A stretch of DNA of 64,000 bases from an uncultured Thiodictyon sp. (GCF_903946935.1 NZ_CAJAXH010000214.1:26413-90412); one strand, 5' to 3'. Positions 52,944-61,880 are shown, counted from the stretch's first letter. The notes: generated by a model from the sequence alone, not told the origin. Program-made: numbers and translations.

Positions 52944-53507
52944 CTATACGCCTGCTCGGTTCACCCGCAGCCAGCGGCGGGCTTGCGGGAGGTCAAGCAG
53001 CCGCCCTGGGTACGGGGCCTCGGGGTCCAGGTAGGCATGCAGGTTCATGCCCTCCCCGATCGGCGGCCACGGCGGCGGCGGGCGCTGGAAGCGGCCGCGA
53101 AGGTCACGCATGTGGCTGCGGTCGCTCGCAAATTCGCGCCGGTAGTCGGCTGCCGGGATCACTCGGAGCAGCGGGGCATAGATGGCCGGCAGTTGGTCGG
53201 CCAGGGCAAAGGTCCGATCCAGCCAGTCCAGGCCTGGGGTCGGCAGCGGCAGGCGGGTATCCTGGTCCCAGACCCTACCCTCACCGTCCACCACCACCAC
53301 GTGATAGTCCCAGGCGATCAGCTCGCCCGGCGGGGCCTCCCGCTGGTGGAGCAGCGGACAACGCCCGACGCGGCTCAAGAGAAAGACCACATGGCGCTCG
53401 CCAGCACCCAGGAGCGGCTCGATGCACAGCCACCAGGTGTTTTCCTCGCAATAGAAGGGTTGGTAGTGGAAGTCGTGGTTCAAGGTCGCGACAACGCTCA
53501 GGGCCAA
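52944..53507 (-). CDS. NTAQ1-type protein N-terminal glutamine amidohydrolase
   Basis: This protein of 187 residues matches the Nt-Gln amidase (NTAQ1/WDYHV1) family, enzymes that convert N-terminal Gln to Glu in N-degron pathways. Landmarks are YQPFYCEENTWWLC with catalytic C20, the family-naming WDYHVVVV with H69, VWDQDTRLPLPT with Asp81/83 completing the triad, and RDLRGRFQRPPPPWPPIGEG and NLHAYLD toward the end. The family is best known from eukaryotes. The frame must start at a TTG (53507 or 53483), since a stop lies just upstream. It is 37 bases after the NamZ-type gene on the same strand. Confidence 0.85.
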   Translation of the reverse strand: MALSVVATLNHDFHYQPFYCEENTWWLCIEPLLGAGERHVVFLLSRVGRCPLLHQREAPPGELIAWDYHVVVVDGEGRVWDQDTRLPLPTPGLDWLDRTFALADQLPAIYAPLLRVIPAADYRREFASDRSHMRDLRGRFQRPPPPWPPIGEGMNLHAYLDPEAPYPGRLLDLPQARRWLRVNRAGV

Positions 53508-53544
53508 CCCTCAACCGACCGTCCGGCAATTGCTCACGCCAAGT

Positions 53545-54753
53545 TCACGCATAGAGGCGTAGGCCCTGGGTCTGCGCCAGCCAATCCGCCTCGTCTGCCG
53601 CCAGGCACTGTTCCAGGTCGCCGGGGCGCGCCGCTCGATCATCCACCCACTCGCGCAGATCGGTGCCGCCGGCCAACAGGTCGATGGCGAGCCGCTCGGT
53701 CTCGTACTCATAGGGAAAGGCACGCCACAGCGGATAGTCCGGGTATTCCAGGCGCAGCGACTTGAGCAGGAGTGCAATCAGCCGATAGGGCCTGAACTGG
53801 TCATGGCGGTACTGTGCGTTATCGGTATGGAACTGGAGCCCGGAGCAGAGTTGGCCGGCGTGTTTGTGAAAGGTCGGCTCAAACCAACAGGGCCGGATGA
53901 AAACACCCGCGGTCCACGCGGCACACTCGGACTCCATGCGCGCCAGGATGCGCCCGAAGTCCAGGTCCGGGGCACCCACCAGTTCCAGTGCAACGGTGGT
54001 CCCCCGCCCTTCCGACAGGGTCGTCCCCTCAAACAGCACGGTCCCGGGAAAACAGCGGGCCATGTTCAGGCTGGAGGCGTTGGGGCTGGGGTTGACCCAG
54101 GCCAGTTCCGCCAGCGGCCAGCCGTAACCCGGCGCCTCATCCGGCCGATAGTCATCCATCGGGATCACTTGCAGGTCGATGTCCAGGCGGCGCTCACCGA
54201 CGAACCAACGGGCCAACTCACCCAGCGTGAGCCCGTGGCGCATGATCAGCGGCCCGGCCCCGACAAAACTCTCCCAGCCGGGCTTGAGGATACTGCCCTC
54301 GACCGGGCGGCCCGCGGGGTTGGGCCGGTCCAGGACCCACAGCGACTTGCCCGCAGCGGCGCAGGCCTCCAGCAGGTAGGCGAGTGTGGTCACATAGGTA
54401 TAGATGCGGGTGCCGATGTCCTGCAGGTCCACCAGCAACACGTCGAAGTGCTCCAGCATCGTCGGGGTGGGATAGCGCACGTCGCCATAGAGGCTGAAGA
54501 TCGGGATACCGTGGCAGGGGTCGATACAATCGGCGCTCTCCACCATGTTGTCCTGCTTGTCCCCGCGCATCCCGTGTTGGGGGCCGAAGGCGGCGGTGAT
54601 CTGTAGATCGCCGAGTTCCATCAGGACATCCAGGCTGTGACGACCGCTGGATGTGACCGAGGCGGGATGGCCGAGCACGGCCACACGGCGACCGCGCAGA
54701 GGCCGACGGAGCCCCGGGTCGGCGAGCAGGCAATCGATTCCGAGCTGGATCAT
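53545..54753 (-). CDS. NamZ-type (DUF1343) exo-beta-N-acetylmuramidase
   Basis: DUF1343 proteins include NamZ, an exo-beta-N-acetylmuramidase acting on peptidoglycan fragments. This 402-residue copy shows LGIDCLLADPGLRRPLRGRR, the substrate-region GPQHGMRGDKQDNMVESAD, LLVDLQDIGTRIYTYVTTLA, WVLDRPNPAGRPVEGSIL and NPSPNASSLNMARCFPGT. The ATG at 54753 fits the family start. No signal peptide is visible, so it may act in the cytoplasm on recycled muropeptides. It precedes the NTAQ1-like gene. Confidence 0.88.
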   Translation of the reverse strand: MIQLGIDCLLADPGLRRPLRGRRVAVLGHPASVTSSGRHSLDVLMELGDLQITAAFGPQHGMRGDKQDNMVESADCIDPCHGIPIFSLYGDVRYPTPTMLEHFDVLLVDLQDIGTRIYTYVTTLAYLLEACAAAGKSLWVLDRPNPAGRPVEGSILKPGWESFVGAGPLIMRHGLTLGELARWFVGERRLDIDLQVIPMDDYRPDEAPGYGWPLAELAWVNPSPNASSLNMARCFPGTVLFEGTTLSEGRGTTVALELVGAPDLDFGRILARMESECAAWTAGVFIRPCWFEPTFHKHAGQLCSGLQFHTDNAQYRHDQFRPYRLIALLLKSLRLEYPDYPLWRAFPYEYETERLAIDLLAGGTDLREWVDDRAARPGDLEQCLAADEADWLAQTQGLRLYA

Positions 54754-54900
54754 GGGCAGACCTGGGGAACGGGACAGGGCCGGGAATTGTCGCCGCATCC
54801 CCGGCGCAACTCAAGCCGCGCAGACGCCAGCCCGGGAACCCGGTAAACTGCCGCGCCCGAGCGCCCGCGGGCGCCCTTCCAGTCAGCAGCGAGATCCGTC

Positions 54901-55215
54901 ATGTCCGAGTTCAGCCAAGTCACCGTGGTTCGCGAGGCGAACATCTTTTTCAACGGCGGGGTTACGAGCCGCACCGTCCTCTTTGCGGACGGCACCAAGA
55001 AGACCTTAGGGATCATGCAGCCCGGGGAATACGAGTTCAACACCAGCAGCGGGGAGCTGATGGAGATCCTGGCGGGGGACCTAGACGTACAACTCCCCGG
55101 AACGGACGCCTGGCAGACCTTCGCGGGCGGCCAGGCGTTCGAGGTGGGGGCCGGGGAACGCTTTGGATTGCGGGTCCGATCAGTGACCGATTACTGCTGT
55201 TCCTTCCTGCCCTGA
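54901..55215 (+). CDS. ppnP: Pyrimidine/purine nucleoside phosphorylase (DUF1255)
   Basis: PpnP phosphorolytically cleaves several nucleosides to base and ribose 1-phosphate. This 104-residue cupin-like protein has the family sequence ANIFFNGGVTSRTVLFADGT, KTLGIMQPGEYEFNTSSGE and the ending LRVRSVTDYCCSFLP. The length matches E. coli PpnP. Confidence 0.93.
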   Translation: MSEFSQVTVVREANIFFNGGVTSRTVLFADGTKKTLGIMQPGEYEFNTSSGELMEILAGDLDVQLPGTDAWQTFAGGQAFEVGAGERFGLRVRSVTDYCCSFLP

Positions 55216-55251
55216 GTCCGCCGGGGCCGGACCTTCAGGGCCGGCGCCGAC

Positions 55252-55515
55252 TCACCACTGCAAGCGCTGGCGCAGTTCCTCGCGCCGCGCCTCGGTGGGA
55301 AACACCTCGACGCCGGTGTCGTCAAAGAGCGCGATGGACAAGCTCGGGCAGCCCTCGGCGACCTCGCGCAACTGCTTCTCGGCGGCCAACCGACCGGTGG
55401 TGCCGGCCTTGTACTCCTCGCCCACCTCCACCTCGCGGAAGGTATCGGGGCACACTACCCAGCAAGTCCCGCAGCCAATACAGGTCGGTACGTCAACTTC
55501 GACTTTTTGAATCAT
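55252..55515 (-). CDS. 4Fe-4S ferredoxin
   Basis: This 87-residue protein has one complete cluster site, CIGCGTCWVVCP, with a distant Cys in EGCPSLSIALF as the fourth ligand, consistent with a single-cluster 4Fe-4S ferredoxin. The start ATG at 55515 follows a GAGGAG site. The C-terminal half is acidic. It converges on ppnP and lies upstream of nrdB in the opposite direction; partners are not known. Confidence 0.88.
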   Translation of the reverse strand: MIQKVEVDVPTCIGCGTCWVVCPDTFREVEVGEEYKAGTTGRLAAEKQLREVAEGCPSLSIALFDDTGVEVFPTEARREELRQRLQW

Positions 55516-55992
55516 AAGGCCGTCTCCTCGCGGCAGAATAAATGAAGGACCGTCGGTGTCGGGTCTGCCGACGGGGGCGCCAATTGGCACCCCACGGGCC
55601 GGACATTTCAGGTCGAGACTGGTCCTTGAGTGGCCCGGGACACCCGGCGCCGGCCCGGCCGCGACCCTGAAGGGTGACAACGATAGACGCTTTCGCTCCC
55701 GGCAAGCAAACCGACGACGTCCGATCGCTGCGCGACCGGACGCGCGGGGGGGTTGCCAACACTCGCAGGGGCCGGCCCGGGCGCTGGCCAACCCCAGCGG
55801 CAGTCGGGCGCCGATCGCCGGATACTGACCTCGCACCACGACATACAGGGCCTTGGCGACCCTGTAGGCACTAGATGTTGTAATCCGCCCTGGACATCTG
55901 CGCACCTTTGCCTAGAATGGGCAGATCGCGCAAGCGCCCCCAACGGCCCGCGCCGACCCTGCAACGATCGCCAACACCGAGGACCCGCCGCC
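55516..55992. other. Gene-free interval between the ferredoxin gene and nrdB
   Basis: No supported gene in these 477 bases. The right part holds the nrdB promoter region, including a likely NrdR box at 55869-55882. Confidence 0.4.
55869..55882 (+). promoter_or_regulatory. Probable NrdR box upstream of nrdB
   Basis: CACTAGATGTTGTA resembles the palindromic NrdR operator consensus (ACACTATATATTGTGT type). A weaker related sequence (CACGACATACAG) lies about one turn-triplet upstream near 55838. NrdR represses ribonucleotide reductase genes when dATP is high. The nrdB start is 110 bases downstream. Confidence 0.5.
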
Positions 55993-57357
55993 ATGCTCAA
56001 TTGGGATGATCCGCTCGCCGTGACCCGGCCCGCCGCACGCACCGCAAGCGCCGCGGTCCAGCCGGCCCGGCCCACCCAGTCGCCGCCGGCACCCGCCCGC
56101 TGGAGCGCCCACGACACCAGCGCCCATGTGCGCCCGGGTCGCGGGGTGGTCGAGAACGCGACCCTGATGAGCACCGCGGGCAGCGCCCCGGTGGTCGACC
56201 CCAACCCCTTCCAACCCCAGGTGGAACTGCCCTTCGAGGACACCCTGCTGTCCGGCTTGGGCGGGCGCCAGGCGCCGGCCGGGGCCGACACCGAAGCCAC
56301 GGGCGGGGCCTCCGGGCTGGAGTCGTTGGAGATGGGTGCCGGCCGGGTGCGGGTGGATGACAAGCGCATCATCAACTGCCGTGCGGATCTGAACCAGCTC
56401 GTGCCCTTCAAGTACGACTGGGCCTGGCAGAAATATCTGGACGCCTGCGCCAACCACTGGATGCCGCAGGAAATCAACATGAATGCGGACATCGCGCTGT
56501 GGAAGGACCCCAACGGTCTCACGGACGACGAGCGCACGATCATCAAGCGCAACCTGGGCTTCTTCTCCACCGCCGACTCATTGGTCGCCAACAACCTGGT
56601 GCTGGCCGTCTACCGGCACATCACCAATCCCGAGTGCCGCCAATACCTGCTGCGCCAGGCCTTCGAGGAGGCCGTCCACACCCACGCCTATCAATATGTG
56701 GTGGAGAGCCTGGGCCTGGATGAGGGCGAGATCTTCAATATGTACCGCGAAGTACCTGCGGTGGCACGCAAGGCGGAATGGGCACTGCCCTTCACCCGCT
56801 ATCTGGCCGACCCGCACTTTCATACCGGCACCCGGGAGAACGACCAGAAGCTGCTGCGGGAGTTGGTCGCCTTCTATGTGATCTTCGAGGGGATCTATTT
56901 CTATGTCGGCTTCGTGCAGGTCCTCTCCATGGGCCGGCGCAATAAGATGACCGGCACCGCCGAGCAGTTCCAATACATCCTGCGCGATGAGTCGATGCAC
57001 ATGAACTTCGGCATCGACGTGATCAATCAGATCAAGATCGAGAACCCGCACCTGTGGACCGAGACCTTCAAGCAGGAGCTGATCGATATGATCCGCGAGG
57101 CGGTGCAGTTGGAGGCGCAATACGCCCACGACACCATGCCGCGCGGGGTACTGGGGCTCAATGCGCCGCTGTTCGAGGAATATCTGCAATTCATCGCCAA
57201 CCGTCGCTGCGCCCAGATCGGCCTGGCGGAGCAATACCCGGGCGCGACCAACCCCTTCCCCTGGATGTCGGAGGTGCTGGATCTCAAGAAAGAAAAGAAC
57301 TTCTTCGAGACGCGGGTCACCGAATACCAGACCGGCGGCGCACTCAATTGGGATTGA
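55993..57357 (+). CDS. nrdB: Ribonucleoside-diphosphate reductase beta subunit
   Basis: NrdB carries the metal-radical cofactor for making deoxyribonucleotides. The 454-residue protein has a variable Pro/Ala-rich N-terminal 115 residues, then the ferritin-like domain: [30 protein letters not shown] (D195 ligand), [19 protein letters not shown] (E226, H229 and radical Tyr Y233), [12 protein letters not shown] and [11 protein letters not shown]. The sequence is closest to the chlamydial subgroup, but unlike class Ic it keeps Asp and Tyr at the key positions. The C-terminus [11 protein letters not shown] is the tail that docks on NrdA. No nrdA is in the window. Confidence 0.94.
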   Translation: MLNWDDPLAVTRPAARTASAAVQPARPTQSPPAPARWSAHDTSAHVRPGRGVVENATLMSTAGSAPVVDPNPFQPQVELPFEDTLLSGLGGRQAPAGADTEATGGASGLESLEMGAGRVRVDDKRIINCRADLNQLVPFKYDWAWQKYLDACANHWMPQEINMNADIALWKDPNGLTDDERTIIKRNLGFFSTADSLVANNLVLAVYRHITNPECRQYLLRQAFEEAVHTHAYQYVVESLGLDEGEIFNMYREVPAVARKAEWALPFTRYLADPHFHTGTRENDQKLLRELVAFYVIFEGIYFYVGFVQVLSMGRRNKMTGTAEQFQYILRDESMHMNFGIDVINQIKIENPHLWTETFKQELIDMIREAVQLEAQYAHDTMPRGVLGLNAPLFEEYLQFIANRRCAQIGLAEQYPGATNPFPWMSEVLDLKKEKNFFETRVTEYQTGGALNWD

Positions 57358-57391
57358 ACCCCTCATCGGGCCGCTGAATCGTGAAGAAAGA

Positions 57392-57607
57392 GTCTCACGC
57401 CAAGGCGCCAAGGCGCCAAGTAAGCAAGCGGTTGGGCCTTGAGCATCAATCCGGCCACTGGGCGCGCCGCACCCCAGTGCGGCCCGATCTCGCAAGCGGC
57501 CGCGGCGTCGCGTTTTGCCGATGGGCCGGGACGCACTGGGGTGCGGCGCGCCCAGTCGGCGGTATCGCAGAAGAGAGCCTTGGCGTCTTGGCGTCTTGGC
57601 GTGAGAC
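57392..57607. mobile_element. Nested inverted-repeat element upstream of the methyltransferase gene
   Basis: Outer 29-nt arms (GTCTCACGCCAAGGCGCCAA... and its partner at 57579-57607) match at 27 positions. Inner arms about 30 nt long at 57455-57485 and 57523-57558 contain CACTGGGCGCGCCGCACCCC and its complement. The whole segment can fold into one long cruciform. It has no coding capacity and lies between nrdB and the restriction-modification genes. Confidence 0.75.
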
Positions 57608-57621
57608 AGTCCGTGTCTAGG

Positions 57622-59301
57622 ATGAGCGACGCCATGGAACCCGATCCCGCAGCACCACCACGCCCCGGCGACCCCAAGTCGCGCGGGGCCTACTTCACCC
57701 CCACGGATGTTGCACGCTTCATCGCCGTGTGGGCCATCCGCGGCGCCGCCGACCGGGTGCTGGAGCCGTCCTGCGGCGAGGCCGCCTTTCTCACCGAGGC
57801 GGTGGTGCGCCTGCGCGAACTGGGTCTTACCGACACCGGTTGGCCAGCGGCCCTGCACGGACACGAGATCCATCGTGAGACCGCGGCGGTGGCGCGGCAA
57901 CTGCTGGCCGGGTTGGGGGCCGCGGCGACCATCGCGGAGGGCGATTTTTTCGTCCGCGAGGCGCGGCCCGAGTTCGACGCGGTGATCGGCAACCCACCCT
58001 ATGTGCGCTATCAGCACTTCAGCGGGGAGGCGCGCGCCCGCGCACTGGCGGCGGCGCTGCGCCAAGGGGTGCGACTCAGCGGGCTGGCCAGCTCCTGGGC
58101 GGCCTTCGTCGTGCATGCCGGCGCCTTCCTGAAACCGGAGGGGCGCCTGGGCTTGGTGCTGCCGGCCGAACTGCTGTCGGTCAAATACGCGACCGAGATC
58201 CGCCACTTTCTGCTGCGGCGCTTCGCCCGGGTGCGGCTGGTGCTGTTCGACCACCTGGTGTTCCCCGGGGTGCTGGAGGACGTGGTCCTGCTGCTCGCCC
58301 AGGGGTCCGGCGGGACCGACCATTTCGAGGTCTATCAGGCCGCCCGGCCACAAGACCTGATGCAGTCGCTGGCACAGGAGGGCTGGACCGGCTTTCACCC
58401 CCGTCCCGACACCAAATGGACCTCGGCCCTGTTACCGGCCGAAGTGCTGGCGCTCTATGGGGCGGTGAGCGAGGGCGATGGCTTCGAGCCGATGGCCCGG
58501 TGGGGCGGCAGCTTCCTGGGCTCGGTGACCGGCAACAATGGCTTCTTCGCACTCTCACCGGCGCGCGCCGCGGCCTTGCGGCTGCCGGCCCATGAACTGC
58601 TGGCCATCTCACCGCCGGGCGGCCGGCACCTGATGGGCCTGCACTTCGACCGCGCGGACTGGGAACGGCTGGGTCAGGCCGGGGCCGCCACGCTGCTCTT
58701 TGCCCCCGGTGAGACCCCCACCGCGGCGGCCCGGCGCTATATCGCCCAGGGCAAGCGCGAGGGCGTGAGCGACGCCTATAAGTGTCGGGTGCGCAGCCCC
58801 TGGTGGCGCGTGCCCCTGGTGGACCGACCCGATCTGTTCTGCACCTACATGAACCATCGGCGCCCGCGCCTGCTCGCCAATCAGGCCGACGCCTTGGTCC
58901 TCAACTCCATCTACGGGGTGCGGCTCACGCCGTCGCGCCGCGACCTGGGGCGTCGGCTGCTGCCGCTGGCGGCGCTCAACAGCCTGTCCCTGCTCGGTGC
59001 CGAGATCGGCGGGCGCGTCTACGGCGGCGGGATGCTCAAGCACGAGCCGCGTGAGATCGACGCCCTGCCGGTCCCCTCCATCACCCTGGTGACGCAACTG
59101 GCCGCGGAACTGGAGGCGCTGCTGCCCGAGGTCGAGCGGCTACTGGGCCAGGGGGACGAGACCCGCGCCACGGCGCGCGTCGATGACCTGATCCTGCGCC
59201 ACGGACTGGGACTCGCCCGCGAGGCGCTCGACACCCTGCGAGCGGCCCGCGAATACCTGCTCGACCGCCGACTGACCCGGGGGCGCGGCACCCATGGCTG
59301 A
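57622..59301 (+). CDS. N6-adenine DNA methyltransferase (TaqI-like)
   Basis: This protein of about 559 residues is a class gamma N6-adenine methyltransferase. Motif X is RGAYFTPTDVARFIA, motif I VLEPSCGEAAFL and the catalytic motif IV is IGNPPYVRYQHF (N124). The C-terminal half is a target-recognition region like that of TaqI relatives (CRVRSPWWRVPLVDRPDLFC, LLPLAALNSLSLLGAEIGGR, YGGGMLKHEPREID). The ATG at 57622 lies just after the nested inverted repeat. It overlaps the next gene by 8 bases, and both probably form a type II-like restriction-modification unit. Confidence 0.9.
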   Translation: MSDAMEPDPAAPPRPGDPKSRGAYFTPTDVARFIAVWAIRGAADRVLEPSCGEAAFLTEAVVRLRELGLTDTGWPAALHGHEIHRETAAVARQLLAGLGAAATIAEGDFFVREARPEFDAVIGNPPYVRYQHFSGEARARALAAALRQGVRLSGLASSWAAFVVHAGAFLKPEGRLGLVLPAELLSVKYATEIRHFLLRRFARVRLVLFDHLVFPGVLEDVVLLLAQGSGGTDHFEVYQAARPQDLMQSLAQEGWTGFHPRPDTKWTSALLPAEVLALYGAVSEGDGFEPMARWGGSFLGSVTGNNGFFALSPARAAALRLPAHELLAISPPGGRHLMGLHFDRADWERLGQAGAATLLFAPGETPTAAARRYIAQGKREGVSDAYKCRVRSPWWRVPLVDRPDLFCTYMNHRRPRLLANQADALVLNSIYGVRLTPSRRDLGRRLLPLAALNSLSLLGAEIGGRVYGGGMLKHEPREIDALPVPSITLVTQLAAELEALLPEVERLLGQGDETRATARVDDLILRHGLGLAREALDTLRAAREYLLDRRLTRGRGTHG

Positions 59302-60178
59302 GATCGACGACGCACTCACCGCGGCCCTGGCCACCCTGCCCCCCAAGCCCGGCGACGAGGCACCCCAGGCGGCCAAGAAGCGCTACAGCGAGCTGGTCTC
59401 CCAACAGGTCGCACTCGCACTGGGGACCGAACTGCGACGGCGCGGGCTCAAGGAGGCGCGGCCGGGCGCCGGCACCGAGACGGGCGCGGGTGCGGGTGCG
59501 GAGCGGCGCATGGCCGGCGGTCTGGGGGCGAAAAAGGTGGACGTGACCTGGGCGACCGAGGAGTCCGGTCTGCTGCTGGGGATTTCGGTCAAGACCATCA
59601 ATTTTCGCGACAGCAAGACCCGCAACTTCCAGAAGAACCTGGTCAACCGGCGCGGCGACATGCTGATGGAGGCGGTGACCCTGCATCGGCGCTTCCCCTA
59701 CGCGGTGCTCGCCGGGCTCTTCTTCCTGGACAGCGAGGCGGCCAACGACGGCACCGACAAGCGCCGCTCCACCTTCCTCAACGCCCACGCCCGGCTGCAA
59801 CTGTTCACCGGACGCAACGACCCGGCGGACCGCGAGGAACAATTCGAGCGCTTTTACCTGATTCTGCTGGACTCGGGCCAGACCGGAGCGGCTCCCGAAA
59901 CGGCGGCGCCACCGCCGCCGACACCGCCCACCCCAGCGGGTCAAACCGACGATCTTTTTGCCACCGCACCCCTGGTAGCGGCGACTCCGCTTACCCCCTC
60001 CCCCCTGGTGGGGGAGGGTCGGGGTGGGGGGGGAACCCCCCTATTGCGCCCCTTTCAGGTCGGCACCCCCGACCGCGAGTTGGCGCTGGGCGACATCCTC
60101 GACGACCTGCTCGCCCTGGTGGCACAGCGCAACCCGGATTTTTATGAGCTACGGGATGGGCGACTGATACCGGCCTAA
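59294..60178 (+). CDS. Putative restriction endonuclease partner of the adenine methyltransferase
   Basis: This 294-residue protein begins MAEIDDALTAALATLPPKPG. Its core is KKVDVTWATEESGLLLGISVK (one long segment here split: KKVDV with D83, LLLGISVK with K100) and TINFRDSKTRNFQKN, which resembles a PD-(D/E)XK nuclease in which Ser replaces the usual Glu. It then has LVNRRGDMLMEAVTLHRRFP and AVLAGLFFLDSEAAND. The same protein type commonly follows this type of methyltransferase. Residues of about 235-250 are translated from a REP-like repeat. A restriction role is inferred, not proven. Confidence 0.65.
   Translation: MAEIDDALTAALATLPPKPGDEAPQAAKKRYSELVSQQVALALGTELRRRGLKEARPGAGTETGAGAGAERRMAGGLGAKKVDVTWATEESGLLLGISVKTINFRDSKTRNFQKNLVNRRGDMLMEAVTLHRRFPYAVLAGLFFLDSEAANDGTDKRRSTFLNAHARLQLFTGRNDPADREEQFERFYLILLDSGQTGAAPETAAPPPPTPPTPAGQTDDLFATAPLVAATPLTPSPLVGEGRGGGGTPLLRPFQVGTPDRELALGDILDDLLALVAQRNPDFYELRDGRLIPA
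59990..60042. repeat. REP-like repeat inside the endonuclease gene
   Basis: CCCCTCCCCCCTGGTGGGGG followed by AGGGTCGGGGTGGGG is a widespread intergenic repeat type, related in layout to the cores at 542-576 and 36100-36130. Here it is read in frame and encodes TPSPLVGEGRGGGGTP, a sequence seen in unrelated proteins that carry the same repeat. Confidence 0.75.
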
Positions 60179-60298
60179 GCACCGACCTTGGTCGTCCTGG
60201 CCGGGATGCCAGGACCCAGGCCACGGACGGTATCCCTCAGGCCGGTCGAGGCATAGCAGCCTGGATAGCGGCCCAATTACCATAGCTTAACGGATGGT

Positions 60299-60679
60299 GA
60301 ACGTGTCGACAGCGACCCGCCCTGCTACCGCAGCAGCCGGGTCACGACGCTGCTTCTGCCGACGCCCGCCAAGACCCGCGCCCCCGCGCCACCGCCCCGG
60401 CGACTCATCAGCACCCTGCCCAGCCTGGCCCGCCAGCCGGCCGCGACCGAGCCGAGCGCCGCACCACCGGCGCCAGCCCCCACGGGCGACCCCGCCGTGC
60501 TCCTGACCAAGCTACGCCAACTGTGCAAACCACTGCCCACAGGCGGCTACCCTGCCACGGACATCGGCCAGGCCCTCCAGAAACTCGGGCTCGATCTCAA
60601 GGCCCGACGGCACTTTCTCACCAACACCCCCGGCATCAAGGTCGAGGGAACCTCGACCAACAAGGTCTACCGGTTCTGA
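60299..60679 (+). pseudogene. Fragment of an unidentified protein (C-terminal part)
   Basis: An open stretch with no proper start reads CYRSSRVTTLLLPTPAKTRA, a Pro-rich linker, and then LLTKLRQLCKPLPTGGYPAT, DIGQALQKLGLDLKARRHFL, ending VEGTSTNKVYRF. The last 60 residues look like a genuine small winged-helix or LOTUS-like domain. A start at 60497 (GTG) would give a 60-residue protein, but nothing else suggests that. I treat it as a gene tail whose 5' end has been lost. Confidence 0.4.
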
Positions 60680-60722
60680 GCGGGCCGCATTCCCACCGGA
60701 TGTCGGCGCTCCCGCAGCGCGC

Positions 60723-61862
60723 TCAATCCTCCGGCGGGCCCGCCGCCGGGCCATCGCCATCCACCGGCGCCGGGACTCGCTCGCCGCTATAGGTGAGTTG
60801 GCTACGGGGCACCTGCTCTTCGAGCCATTCGCGCCAGACGGCGAGCAGCACGGCGATGACGATGGGGCCCAGGAACAGCCCCAGCAGGCCGAAGGCGGAG
60901 ATGCCGCCCAGCACTGAGAACAACACCAGCAGATAGGGGATGCGGGTGGAACTGCTGATCAACATGGGCCGCAGCACATTGTCGATCTGACTCACCACCA
61001 GGAGCCCCCAGGCGGCCAGCCCGAGACCGGCCCAGGTGTGGCCGTTGGCCATCAACCAGACACTCACCGCCCCCCACACCAGGGGCGTGCCGAAGGGGAC
61101 CAGGGCCAGGATCGCGGTCAAGACACCGAGCAACACCGGGGCCTCCACCCGCACCGCCCAATAGCCCAGACCGGCCAGCACGCCCTGGGCGAGCGCGGTC
61201 AGCACCAGACCGTAGAGGACCGCCCTGGTGGTGGTGCCGATGGCGAATAGATAGGCCCCGGAGCGGGCGCCGATCAACCCGTAGAGCAGACGCCGCACCT
61301 GGTCCAGCAACTCTTCGCCGTCACGGTAAAAAAAGAATGCGGTAAACAGTGCAAAGATGAATTTGAAGGCGGTGAAGCCGATGCCGCCCAGGACATCCAG
61401 CGATTCATCCACCCAGGGTTTGCCCCACTTCACCACCTCCTTGCGCAGGGCCTCGGGGTCGTCGGCGGAGAGTGCCAGCACCCGCTGAACCTCCTCCCCG
61501 AGCCACGGGATGTGCGCGATAGCGGGCGGCACCGACTCCGGCCCGCTCAATAGGACCTCGACCGACCGGCTATAGGCGGCCGGCACCTCTTTCTGCAGCA
61601 TGCCGATCATGGACAGCAGGGGCAGCGCAAAGGTCAGCGTCAGAAAGAGCGTCATCAACAATGCGCTCAGGTTGACCTTGCGCCCAAAGAGCGTGCGCAG
61701 CCGGCGGTAGATGGGCCAGGTGACATAGACCAGAATCGCGGCCCAGGCCACCGGTATAACAAACGGGGCCAAGACCCGCCAGCTCAACAACAGGAGTGCG
61801 GTAAGGAACAGCCCGAGCGCGATACGCGCCCCCAAGATATTCGTGAAGTTCGTATTTTTCAT
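60723..61862 (-). CDS. AI-2E family transporter (PerM/YdiK-like)
   Basis: This 379-residue membrane protein belongs to the AI-2E exporter family, whose members export autoinducer-2 or act as antiporters. It has about eight helices, including LGLFLTALLLLSWRVLAPFV, KFIFALFTAFFFYRDGEELL, ALVPFGTPLVWGAVSVWLM and GGISAFGLLGLFLGPIVIAV. The C-terminal 30 residues are Pro/Gly-rich and hydrophilic. It begins 18 bases after the sigma-54 regulator stop, so the two are probably co-transcribed. Its substrate is not known. Confidence 0.88.
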   Translation of the reverse strand: MKNTNFTNILGARIALGLFLTALLLLSWRVLAPFVIPVAWAAILVYVTWPIYRRLRTLFGRKVNLSALLMTLFLTLTFALPLLSMIGMLQKEVPAAYSRSVEVLLSGPESVPPAIAHIPWLGEEVQRVLALSADDPEALRKEVVKWGKPWVDESLDVLGGIGFTAFKFIFALFTAFFFYRDGEELLDQVRRLLYGLIGARSGAYLFAIGTTTRAVLYGLVLTALAQGVLAGLGYWAVRVEAPVLLGVLTAILALVPFGTPLVWGAVSVWLMANGHTWAGLGLAAWGLLVVSQIDNVLRPMLISSSTRIPYLLVLFSVLGGISAFGLLGLFLGPIVIAVLLAVWREWLEEQVPRSQLTYSGERVPAPVDGDGPAAGPPED

Positions 61863-61880
61863 TCGTTGTCGACGCTGCTG

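Noticed and set aside
56578..58398. 606-codon open frame on the minus strand across nrdB and the methyltransferase start
   Set aside because: It is antisense to two well-recognised genes and the nested repeat. Long antisense frames are expected in GC-rich coding DNA, and the translation has no family motifs.
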